DNA of 6,024 nucleotides, from positions 1-6,024 of the forward strand of contig JAHFBD010000030.1 of NCBI GenBank assembly GCA_023250175.1, written 5' to 3'. The notes under the pieces are model-generated. The model worked only from the letters and a program-made list of their open reading frames with translations. It made no database searches and was not told the origin of the DNA. This document shows positions 1-5,828 of this stretch, in pieces. The stretch's first letter is position 1, and each line of letters begins with the position of its first letter. A program made the position numbers and the translations under genes. Origin of the DNA: Candidatus Melainabacteria bacterium (GTDB lineage Bacteria; Cyanobacteriota; Vampirovibrionia; 2-02-FULL-35-15).

Positions 1-870
1 AAGATTAAAGTAATCATTTATATAAACATCAGGTAATAAATAACTAAAATTAATAAGTTTATAAGCAGGAATAGCAAATAGAATTGTATTTGCAGTGTAA
101 TTGATTACTTTATTATTACTTTTAAAATTAACAATATAAAAATCTTTAGCTCTTGTTATTTCAATATCTTTTACATTCACAGTAATTTTATTTTTTAATT
201 TCTCATGTAATTCTTTAATTAAAAACTCAAGTCCGTCTTTAAATGAATACACTGTTAATTTCTTAAATGGTGATTGGAATAGCTTTGATAGCTGAGACAA
301 AACAAACCCCAGAATAATACTATTATGCTTTTCTTCCAGCTCTTTTAATTTTGGAAAAACTGAATTGGCTGATAGCTTTTTAACATCTCCAGCGTAAACA
401 CCATTTAAATACGGTTGAATTAAATTTTTTAGTACTTCTCTGCCAAAACGTCTTACAAAAAACTCCTCAACCGATTCTTCATTTGCAGATTTTTTAATAA
501 ACAAATCTTCAAAAAGAGTCATCTTGGCATCTTTGGATAAAAGCTCAGTCTGAATGAAATCGCTTAGACCAGCGGGTACTGAATTTAGCTTATTATTGTA
601 ATGAATAAATCGTTTTTTTGATACTGAATCTGCTTCTATTAAACAATCTTCTATATTTAAATCCTTCACCAAATTCAGGGTTTCTTTACTAATGGAGCTA
701 AATGTTTGAGGTCCAGTTTCAATTAAACAATCCTCAATGCTTATAGTTTCAATACTACCGCCTACTCGTGAGGAAGTTTCAAGAACTTGAAAGTCAATAT
801 TATTCTTATGAAGTTCAATCCCAGCTGTAAGACCAGCAATACCAGCGCCAATGATTATTACATCTTTCAT
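1..870 (-). CDS. hemY: Protoporphyrinogen IX oxidase, HemY/PPOX type (5' part, C-terminus beyond window)
   Basis: FAD-dependent enzyme that takes protoporphyrinogen IX to protoporphyrin IX using molecular oxygen, the penultimate step of haem synthesis; probably at the cytoplasmic face of the membrane. My translation gives 290 residues without a stop from the ATG at 870 to the left edge; the usual length is about 450-480, so roughly the last third is missing only because the window ends. The N-terminus is a dinucleotide-binding fold: GxGxxG at residues 8-13, a putative ribose-binding E31, then R35-V36-G37-G38. ETGPQTF (51-57) and the PYLNGVYAGD-KKLS segment (153-167) with the following FPKL are typical of the PPOX/HemY family. 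The start is fixed by the Rossmann motif and by an ATGA overlap with the hemH stop; no well-spaced Shine-Dalgarno is visible, so translational coupling to hemH is likely. HemN in the same operon argues for protoporphyrinogen rather than coproporphyrinogen III as substrate, though sequence alone cannot fully exclude a CgoX-like enzyme. Confidence 0.93.
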   Translation of the reverse strand, partial: MKDVIIIGAGIAGLTAGIELHKNNIDFQVLETSSRVGGSIETISIEDCLIETGPQTFSSISKETLNLVKDLNIEDCLIEADSVSKKRFIHYNNKLNSVPAGLSDFIQTELLSKDAKMTLFEDLFIKKSANEESVEEFFVRRFGREVLKNLIQPYLNGVYAGDVKKLSANSVFPKLKELEEKHNSIILGFVLSQLSKLFQSPFKKLTVYSFKDGLEFLIKELHEKLKNKITVNVKDIEITRAKDFYIVNFKSNNKVINYTANTILFAIPAYKLINFSYLLPDVYINDYFNL

Positions 871-1928
871 TTTGTAAGCAAAACGTCCTTAATACCAATT
901 TGATTATGTTCTAGACAATACATTATCTGATTATATAATGCTTGTATTAAATATTTATCAGTATTTAAGGCTGGTACCCGGGCAAATTTCTTAATTCCAT
1001 GCTTATTTGCAATTTCTTTATACAAATAACCAATTTCAAAAATAGTTTCTACATGTTCACAAATAAAGCTAATAGGTACAACTAAAATATTAGCTTTTTT
1101 GTTTTTCTTAGCTATTTCTTCTATAACCTTATCAGTCGCAGGTTCAAGCCATTTTACTGGTCCAAGCTTACTTTGATATGCAATATGCCATTTTTTCTTC
1201 CAGTTTAATTTTTCTATGATTAAGTTGGCAGTTTCAATAATATGTTTTTGGTAAGGATCGCCATTCGTTATATTAAATAAAGGAATACTATGTGCACTAA
1301 AAATCAATTCAGTTGATCTAAGATCTAAGTATTCTAAAGATTTCTGAATTAAGTTAATATATGACTGAATATAATCTTCGTCACTGTACCAATTCTTTAT
1401 AAAGTAAAGTTCTGGTCTATTAGTAGCAAGTTGTTTTTTCAACCATTGATTTATAACTAGTTCTACTGAACCAGTAGTAGTAAATGAATATTGTGGATAG
1501 AGTGGGAAAACAATTATTTTTTTATATCCTAAACCTTGTATCTTATTTAAAACATCTTCAATAAAAGGCTGGCAATATCTAAAACCAACAAATACATCTA
1601 GATTAAGACTACTTTTGTTAAATAATGTCTTTAGTTTTTCTGCCTGTAAATATGTTATTGGTATTAAAGGACTTATAGATCCTATTTTTTTATACATCTC
1701 TCGAGATGTCATGTCACGCATATTTGAAATCAGCCATGCCAAAGGTTTTCTATATAGATAAGCAAATGGAAAATTTAAAACTGTAGGATCAGAAAACAAA
1801 TTATACAGAAATGATTTAACAGACCAAAGACTATGTGGTCCGCCAAAATTGACTAAAAGAACTGCAATTTCTTTTTTGCCACTACATGTACTGCTATATG
1901 GTTTTTGAATAGAGCTTTTGTTCTGCAT
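867..1928 (-). CDS. hemH: Ferrochelatase (protohaem ferro-lyase)
   Basis: Inserts Fe2+ into protoporphyrin IX to make protohaem, the last step of the pathway. The 353-residue product covers the whole family fold: NFGGP (27-31), FLYNLFSDP (40-48), the FPLYPQYS segment (141-148), SAHSIP with the metal-site His213 (211-216), GDPY (223-226), YQSKLGPVKWLEP (251-263) and EHVET with His292 and Glu294 (291-295). His213 and Glu294 correspond to the conserved catalytic His/Glu pair of the family. There is no C-terminal chlorophyll-binding-like extension of the kind seen in cyanobacterial and plant enzymes, and no cysteine cluster for an iron-sulfur centre. The IGGGSP-type loop reads IGSISP (82-87), a mild departure. 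An upstream in-frame ATG at 1964 would add 12 residues, but I chose 1928 because AGAGG lies 4 nt upstream of it, while 1964 has no visible ribosome site and would lengthen the overlap with hemN from 35 to 71 bp. The stop shares ATGA with hemY. Confidence 0.96.
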   Translation of the reverse strand: MQNKSSIQKPYSSTCSGKKEIAVLLVNFGGPHSLWSVKSFLYNLFSDPTVLNFPFAYLYRKPLAWLISNMRDMTSREMYKKIGSISPLIPITYLQAEKLKTLFNKSSLNLDVFVGFRYCQPFIEDVLNKIQGLGYKKIIVFPLYPQYSFTTTGSVELVINQWLKKQLATNRPELYFIKNWYSDEDYIQSYINLIQKSLEYLDLRSTELIFSAHSIPLFNITNGDPYQKHIIETANLIIEKLNWKKKWHIAYQSKLGPVKWLEPATDKVIEEIAKKNKKANILVVPISFICEHVETIFEIGYLYKEIANKHGIKKFARVPALNTDKYLIQALYNQIMYCLEHNQIGIKDVLLTK

Positions 1929-3285
1929 TTTTCCTCTGTAAATAGTAGTCAAATACACATGCAATATTCCGCAAAAAATATTGTCCTAGATTGGTAACTT
2001 CAATCACAGTATTGCTAATATTAACCAAAGCATCATTTTGTAGATCCTTCAACCTCTCTAATTCAAAAGAAAAATATTTGTCAAAATCTATTTGATAAAC
2101 CGTCTCGATTTCAGATTTTGTAACTTTCCCATGGCATAAAATTTTCATTATTATATCTTTTCTAAGAAGATCATCTGTTTTTAATACAAAGCCTCTATAA
2201 ATAGACATTTCACAGGCATCCAGTTTTTCATAGTATGGGTTTAACTTTTTTATATTTTGTGAAAATGTATTTTGAATGTTACTTATTGCAGTAATTCCAA
2301 AACCATATAAATCACAATTTGCTTTAGTAGTATAACCCTGAAAATTTCTATGAAGTGTTTTATTGTTTCTTGCCAAAGCAAGCTCATCATCGGGCTTTGC
2401 AAAGTGGTCTAGTCCTATAAAAATATAATTATTTGTTGTTAATAGCTCAACTGATTTTTTAAAAATCTCAATTTTTTCATTTGATGTAGGTAATGATTTG
2501 CTTGGAATATATTTTGCCTGATGTTTAATTAATTGAGGCAAGTGGGCATAGTGAAATAGTGCTATTCTGTCAGGATTTAACCTGGTAATCAAATTTATAG
2601 TGCGTGTGAATGTAGAAACCGTTTGAAGTGGTAATCCATATATAAGATCAATATTAATGGATTGAAAACCAAGTTCTCTGCTTAAGATGATAAGCTTATT
2701 TGTTTCTTCATATGATTGAATCCTGTTTATTGCATGCTGTACTTCTGGATTAAAATCTTGTATCCCCATACTTAATCTGTTAAACCCTAAAGCAGATAAG
2801 GTTTTTAAATGGTCAGGTGTTGTAACTCTCGGATCTACTTCTACTCCTATTTCACAATCCTTGGAAATATTAAATTTCTCCTTGATGCTGTTAAATAATT
2901 CACGTAGTTCTTCTTTCTGAAAATATGTAGGAGTGCCACCACCAAGATGAATTTGCTTTACCTCTCTTTTTTTGTCTATAAGTTCAGATAGAGTTATTAT
3001 TTCTTTTTTTAAATGAACCAGATAGTCTTTTACAATGGAATGTTTTTTACTTATTACTATATTGCAGCCACAAAAATAACACTGACTCTCACAAAATGGC
3101 AGATGAAAATATAAAGAAATTGGAGTACTTTTTTCATTCGCAGATTGGTTTGCTGAGAGGAAATCACCTTGAGTAAAATCTTCAGTCCATTCAGGTGCTG
3201 TGGGATAGCTCGTATAGCGTGGAATACTTACAGAATATTTTTCTAGAAGACTATTGCTTAAATCAATATAGTTTTTTATTACCAT
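1894..3285 (-). CDS. hemN: Oxygen-independent coproporphyrinogen III oxidase (radical SAM)
   Basis: Decarboxylates two propionate side chains of coproporphyrinogen III to vinyl groups without oxygen, giving protoporphyrinogen IX, using S-adenosylmethionine and a [4Fe-4S] cluster in the cytoplasm. The 463-residue product is close to the length of E. coli HemN (457) and resembles it from end to end. The N-terminal PRYTSYPTA (22-30) is the HemN signature that separates true HemN from the HemW-like paralogues. The cluster motif is C65-x3-C69-x2-C72 with the extra C74 also kept, preceded by Y59. Next come GGGTPT (115-120), EVDPR (149-153), FNRLSMGIQDF (168-178), NIDLIYGLP (211-219) and the HFAKPDDELA and HRNFQGYTT segments in the C-terminal half. 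All of this points to a catalytically complete enzyme. The start is supported by alignment with E. coli HemN, although no clear Shine-Dalgarno precedes it. It lies 36 bp after hemE, which ends in tandem TAA codons, and its 3' end overlaps hemH by 35 bp. Confidence 0.97.
   Translation of the reverse strand: MVIKNYIDLSNSLLEKYSVSIPRYTSYPTAPEWTEDFTQGDFLSANQSANEKSTPISLYFHLPFCESQCYFCGCNIVISKKHSIVKDYLVHLKKEIITLSELIDKKREVKQIHLGGGTPTYFQKEELRELFNSIKEKFNISKDCEIGVEVDPRVTTPDHLKTLSALGFNRLSMGIQDFNPEVQHAINRIQSYEETNKLIILSRELGFQSINIDLIYGLPLQTVSTFTRTINLITRLNPDRIALFHYAHLPQLIKHQAKYIPSKSLPTSNEKIEIFKKSVELLTTNNYIFIGLDHFAKPDDELALARNNKTLHRNFQGYTTKANCDLYGFGITAISNIQNTFSQNIKKLNPYYEKLDACEMSIYRGFVLKTDDLLRKDIIMKILCHGKVTKSEIETVYQIDFDKYFSFELERLKDLQNDALVNISNTVIEVTNLGQYFLRNIACVFDYYLQRKNAEQKLYSKTI
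1933..1937 (-). promoter_or_regulatory. Ribosome binding site of hemH, inside the hemN coding end
   Basis: AGAGG on the minus strand, 4 nt before the ATG at 1928. It lies within the last codons of hemN, so ribosomes finishing hemN would pass over it. It is the reason for preferring the start at 1928 over the ATG at 1964. The spacing is a little short. Confidence 0.6.
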
Positions 3286-3321
3286 GAAATCATTCGTAGT
3301 ATTTACCGAATCGGATGTTTA

Positions 3322-4371
3322 TTAAGTTCCTGCAAGTACTGCCTCATTAGCAAATTCAAAAACTGTATCAACCATTGCATGAACATTTTCAACAGGTGTA
3401 GATGGCAGTACTCCATGTCCTAAGTTGCAGATATAACCAACCTGCCAGTTTTTAACTGCAGTTACCATTTGTTTTGTTTTCTCCCGAACAATAGTTTGAT
3501 CAGTAAGTAAAATTGTAGGATCAAGATTTCCTTGTATACCAATGTTAGTTCCAAAGTTATCTCTTACATCCTGTAAATTACATCGCCAGTCCAGACTAAG
3601 AGCAGATACTTTCAGCATGGATAATTTTGATAAAAGATGATGAGAGTTATTTGTATATAAAATAATAGGAGTTTTTAAAGGCATTAAATCACTTATTAAA
3701 TGCTTTAAATAAGGTAGTGCAAAGGTCTTGTAGTCCTCTAACGATAGGATTCCTGCCCAAGTGTCAAATATCTGTAATATATTTGCTCCTGAGTTAACCT
3801 GCATTGTGAGATATAGAAATAAAGTATTGGTAATCTTGCTAAGCAATTGATGAGCTGCTTGTGGATTAGCATATAGAAAGGTTTTTGCTCTGTTAAAATT
3901 TGCAGAACTATACCCTTCTGTCATATAACAAAACAGTGTCCAAGGTGCTCCACTAAAGCCTATTATAGGGACTTTTTCTCCTGCTACTTTCTTTAAAAGA
4001 TTGATTGCTGTTAAAGTAGGATATGTTTCTTCATTAGCTAAAGGTATTTGTAATCGTTTTATATCTGCTTCACTTGATATTAAATTATTTATTCGTGGTC
4101 CATCATCTGTAAATGCAAGCTCAAGTCCCATTTTTTGTGCTGGTAATAAAATATCCGAAAAAACAATTATTGCATCGGTATTAAATCTTTTATATGGTTG
4201 TAGGCTTACCTCTACGGCTAGTTCAGGATTATTGCAAAGATCTAAAAAACCAACCTCTGATCTTATTCTTTGATATTCCGGAAGATATCTGCCGGCTTGT
4301 CTCATTAACCAAACGGGAGGTCTTGGAACAATTTCATGGTTTAAAGCTTTTAATAAAATATCGTTTTGCAT
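3322..4371 (-). CDS. hemE: Uroporphyrinogen III decarboxylase
   Basis: Removes the four acetate carboxyls of uroporphyrinogen III to give coproporphyrinogen III, with no cofactor, in the cytoplasm; it commits tetrapyrrole flux towards haem rather than sirohaem or cobalamin. The 349-residue product has normal family length. Signature PxWLMRQAGRYLPEY (19-33) carries the substrate-binding R24 and R28; FSDIL (71-75) carries the pyrrole-binding D73; GFSGAPWTLFCYMTEG (138-153) carries Y149; ALSLDWR (257-263), GNLDP (281-285) and LGHGVLPSTPVENV (317-330) with H319 complete the active site. These match the Arg, Asp, Tyr and His residues known to be important in the family. It appears to be the first gene of the hem cluster: 246 bp separate it from the sigma gene upstream. 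No Shine-Dalgarno is visible, and an extended -10-like sequence ends 7 nt before the ATG, so translation may start on a leaderless or very short-leader message, or depend on a longer transcript from upstream. Tandem TAA stops end it. Confidence 0.98.
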   Translation of the reverse strand: MQNDILLKALNHEIVPRPPVWLMRQAGRYLPEYQRIRSEVGFLDLCNNPELAVEVSLQPYKRFNTDAIIVFSDILLPAQKMGLELAFTDDGPRINNLISSEADIKRLQIPLANEETYPTLTAINLLKKVAGEKVPIIGFSGAPWTLFCYMTEGYSSANFNRAKTFLYANPQAAHQLLSKITNTLFLYLTMQVNSGANILQIFDTWAGILSLEDYKTFALPYLKHLISDLMPLKTPIILYTNNSHHLLSKLSMLKVSALSLDWRCNLQDVRDNFGTNIGIQGNLDPTILLTDQTIVREKTKQMVTAVKNWQVGYICNLGHGVLPSTPVENVHAMVDTVFEFANEAVLAGT

Positions 4372-4378
4372 AAAGAAT

Positions 4379-4387
4379 ATTGTAGCA
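4379..4387 (-). promoter_or_regulatory. Candidate extended -10 promoter for the hem operon
   Basis: TGCTACAAT on the minus strand fits the extended -10 pattern TGnTAnnnT (hexamer TACAAT, 5 of 6 to TATAAT) and is followed by 7 nt and the hemE ATG. No good -35 lies 16-18 bp upstream (AACGTG at 17 bp), which is tolerable for an extended -10 promoter. Transcription would start within about 0-2 nt of the start codon. Prediction by eye only. Confidence 0.35.
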
Positions 4388-4411
4388 GAGACGTACTAAG
4401 GCACGTTTCTT

Positions 4412-4427
4412 ATAGTTATTTAACTAT
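4412..4427. repeat. Dyad symmetry in the hemE upstream region
   Basis: Inverted repeat ATAGTTA-2 nt-TAACTAT with 7-bp perfect arms. On the minus strand it begins inside a perfect TATAAT hexamer (4431-4426), 41-56 bp before hemE. It could be an operator half-site pair, or simply an AT-rich palindrome. No family of regulator can be named from it, and no -35 accompanies the TATAAT. Confidence 0.4.
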
Positions 4428-4450
4428 TATAGGTCTTACTTTGTTTCTAC

Positions 4451-4513
4451 CTACCGCCGGTTTTTTCGTTGCACTCTCAAAACCGGCTTTCCAAAGTGCT
4501 TCCAGTCTGTCAT
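4451..4513 (-). CDS. Possible 20-residue basic leader peptide upstream of hemE
   Basis: An ATG at 4513 opens a 20-codon frame ending in TAG at 4453-4451. It is preceded by AAGG with 8 nt spacing, one of the better ribosome sites in this region. The peptide starts MTDWKHFGK and ends in a basic VQRKNRR tail. It lies almost exactly over the predicted pseudoknot, so translation and folding would be mutually exclusive, as in translated attenuator leaders. No homologue is recognised, there is no pile-up of one codon type, and a frame this short can arise by chance. Confidence 0.2.
   Translation of the reverse strand: MTDWKHFGKPVLRVQRKNRR
4456..4499 (-). promoter_or_regulatory. Predicted H-type RNA pseudoknot in the hemE upstream spacer
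   Basis: On the minus strand two stems interleave. Stem 1 pairs GCACUUU (4499-4493) with AGAGUGC (4477-4471), 7 bp including one U-G wobble. Stem 2 pairs GCCGGUUUU (4487-4479) with AAAACCGGC (4464-4456), 9 bp. Connecting loops are 5, 1 and 6 nt, geometrically plausible for a compact pseudoknot. On the plus strand the wobble becomes a C-A mismatch, which favours the hemE-sense strand as the structured RNA. The element is distinctly more GC-rich than its surroundings. No U-run follows either arm on the minus strand, so it is not a simple intrinsic terminator. I recognise no riboswitch family in it. Function is unknown; position suggests a leader element of the hem operon or a 3' UTR structure of the sigma transcript. 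Confidence 0.45.
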
Positions 4514-4545
4514 TTATAATACCTTGCAGATTTTACCGAGTTTTT

Positions 4546-4567
4546 TATAATTTGGGGGATAAAATCT
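4546..4567 (+). repeat. Near-repeat copy 1, downstream of the sigma gene
   Basis: It contains TATAATTT followed by GGGGGATAAAATCT. Aligned with copy 2 at 5848-5868 it shares an exact 12-mer GGGATAAAATCT, and 19 of 22 columns agree with one gap. Same orientation as copy 2. Confidence 0.4.
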
Positions 4568-4617
4568 TATCTTGGGAGTCGTTTACTTAAAAACATTACG
4601 CTAACTAGGTAGTAACC

Positions 4618-5646
4618 CTACTTTTCTTCAGGCAAATAGTCTTTTAATTTACCACTTCTTACAGGATGTCTTAATTTTCTTAGGGCTTTAAACTCAATTT
4701 GCTTTACACGCTCCCTAGGTAATTGAAATAGCTTACTAATTTCATCTAATGATCTTTGCTGTCCATCTTCTAATCCAAACCTTAGACTAATTAAATGTTT
4801 TTCTCGCTCATTAAGCTCTTCCATTGCTTTATTCAAGTCCTGTTTTAACAGTTCATTAGAGACATAGTTATCAGGCCTGGAAACAGAGTCATCTTCAATG
4901 AAATCAGATAGCTTTGTATCGTCTTCTTTTCCTACTGGTGTTTCTAAAGAAATGGGTTCTTTAATAGCTTTGATTATTTCATCAAGTCTTTCTTTGGAAA
5001 TTTTCATAGCCTTAGCCAACTCATCTTCAGTTGGAGTTCTTTTTAAGACTGATGTAAGACTACTACTCATTTTTTGTAGTTTATAAAAATGTTCTACCAT
5101 ATGTACCGGGACTCGTATCGTATGAGCTTTGTCAGAAATAGCTCTGGTAATAGCCTGCTTTATCCACCAAGTAGCATAAGTAGAAAACTTAAATCCTCTA
5201 TCACCATCAAATCTGGCAGCAGCTTTCATTAGTCCTATATTTCCCTCTTGAATTAAGTCTAAGAGATTTAATCCTCTACCCAAATATCGCTTTGCTATTG
5301 ATACAACTAATCTTAAGTTCGCTCGAATTAGTTTTCTTTTCGAAGACTCAGCATCCTTATCATTATTTCTAATTGATTTTGCTAACTCTAACTCTTCTAA
5401 TGGCTTTAATAAAGAAACTCTTCCAATTTCTTTAAGATATAGTTTTACAGAGTCATCAATTGGAGTGTTTATACCACTGAATATATTTTCTTCATATGAA
5501 GACTCTTGATATGAAGTGGTTTGTTCTTGTGTCATATTTATTTCTTCTTCCCCTGCGTCACTAAGAATATCTTCATTTTTATTTTTTATCTCAGCAAGAA
5601 AACTAAATCTAGCAACCCCTGCAAATTTGCCAAATGCCCTATTCAT
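4618..5646 (-). CDS. rpoD: RNA polymerase sigma factor, sigma-70 family (group 1 or 2, RpoD/SigA-like)
   Basis: Directs core RNA polymerase to promoters. The 342-residue protein has, in order: a short N-terminal tail with an acidic stretch (about 25-60) and no region 1.1; region 1.2 (DSVKLYLKEIGR, 65-76); regions 2.1-2.4 (about 105-190), including NLLDLIQEGNIGLMKA and STYATWWIKQAITR; region 3 (about 190-265); and regions 4.1-4.2 (about 276-335) ending in ALRKLRHP. W160, W161, Q164 and T167 match the E. coli sigma-70 W433/W434/Q437/T440 positions for -10 melting and recognition, and R311, E312 and Q316 match R584/E585/Q589 for the -35, so ordinary TATAAT/TTGACA-type promoters are expected. Region 4.2 has small changes (LPRERVKQIEFKAL where TRERIRQIEAKAL is usual). 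The start at 5646 is chosen because AAGGGGG lies 6 nt upstream; Met38 is a weaker alternative. Sequence alone cannot tell whether it is the principal sigma or an alternative group 2 factor, so the symbol is provisional. Confidence 0.96.
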   Translation of the reverse strand: MNRAFGKFAGVARFSFLAEIKNKNEDILSDAGEEEINMTQEQTTSYQESSYEENIFSGINTPIDDSVKLYLKEIGRVSLLKPLEELELAKSIRNNDKDAESSKRKLIRANLRLVVSIAKRYLGRGLNLLDLIQEGNIGLMKAAARFDGDRGFKFSTYATWWIKQAITRAISDKAHTIRVPVHMVEHFYKLQKMSSSLTSVLKRTPTEDELAKAMKISKERLDEIIKAIKEPISLETPVGKEDDTKLSDFIEDDSVSRPDNYVSNELLKQDLNKAMEELNEREKHLISLRFGLEDGQQRSLDEISKLFQLPRERVKQIEFKALRKLRHPVRSGKLKDYLPEEK

Positions 5647-5652
5647 TTTGTA

Positions 5653-5659
5653 CCCCCTT
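5653..5659 (-). promoter_or_regulatory. Ribosome binding site of the sigma gene
   Basis: AAGGGGG on the minus strand, 6 nt before the ATG at 5646. It is the strongest Shine-Dalgarno-like sequence in the window and decides the start. The 8-mer AGACAAGG that overlaps it recurs 37 bp upstream (5693-5700). Confidence 0.65.
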
Positions 5660-5828
5660 GTCTGAAAAAAAACACACCCTCAAGTAACCTAGCCTTGTCT
5701 AACTATATAAACGCATGATTATTAGGGTTAGGTTAAGCATGTTCATTTAAATTTTTCTTGAAAAGATCATCTAAACAAATGAGTTTGTTGCTAATGTATC
5801 AAAGTATTCTCAAAACAAAGAAATTTAA

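Larger units (their letters stand above)
4372..4617. other. Sigma gene to hemE spacer (246 bp)
   Basis: The spacer has three parts in minus-strand order. First comes an AT-rich stretch just after the sigma stop, with a weak hairpin GATAA-4 nt-TTATC (4558-4571) and no convincing intrinsic terminator. Next is the GC-rich pseudoknot core (4456-4499), enclosed by TATTATA (4425-4431) and TATAATA (4515-4521), which are also complementary. Last is a promoter-like segment next to hemE. A second reading frame on the minus strand stays open for 38 codons (4532-4419) without a standard start. Because no clear terminator is seen, readthrough from the sigma gene into the hem operon remains possible. Confidence 0.5.

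Noticed and set aside
1929..1964. 12-residue N-terminal extension of ferrochelatase from ATG 1964
   Set aside because: No ribosome site precedes it, it enlarges the overlap with hemN to 71 bp, and the extra residues lie outside the conserved fold.
4001..4273. Plus-strand open frame of 90 codons
   Set aside because: It lies entirely antisense to the N-terminal half of hemE, whose conserved motifs are unambiguous; a shadow.
4456..4487. GCCGGTTTT/AAAACCGGC hairpin as a rho-independent terminator
   Set aside because: Loop of 14 nt and no U-run following on either strand (GGUAGG on minus, UUUCC on plus).
4366..4590. Plus-strand open frame of 74 codons in the hemE upstream spacer
   Set aside because: No ribosome site or promoter leads into it and its start overlaps the hemE start codon antisense. 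Some residues look protein-like, but the same DNA folds as a pseudoknot and reads equally well on the other strand; handled as a finding, not as a gene.
4898..5086. Plus-strand open frame of 62 codons
   Set aside because: Antisense to regions 3-4 of the sigma factor; serine/leucine-rich composition typical of a shadow frame.
5666..5693. T8 tract on the minus strand before the sigma gene as an intrinsic terminator/attenuator
   Set aside because: The only upstream pairing is a 4-bp CAAG/CTTG with a 9-nt loop, several bases from the T tract; too weak.
5521..5718. Plus-strand open frame of 65 codons
   Set aside because: Mostly antisense to the sigma N-terminus and its ribosome site; composition (FFF, IFIFIF) reflects the AT-rich acidic linker on the other strand.
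5724..5735. Telomere-like TTAGGGTTAGG on the plus strand
   Set aside because: Less than two repeat units in a clearly bacterial context; chance.
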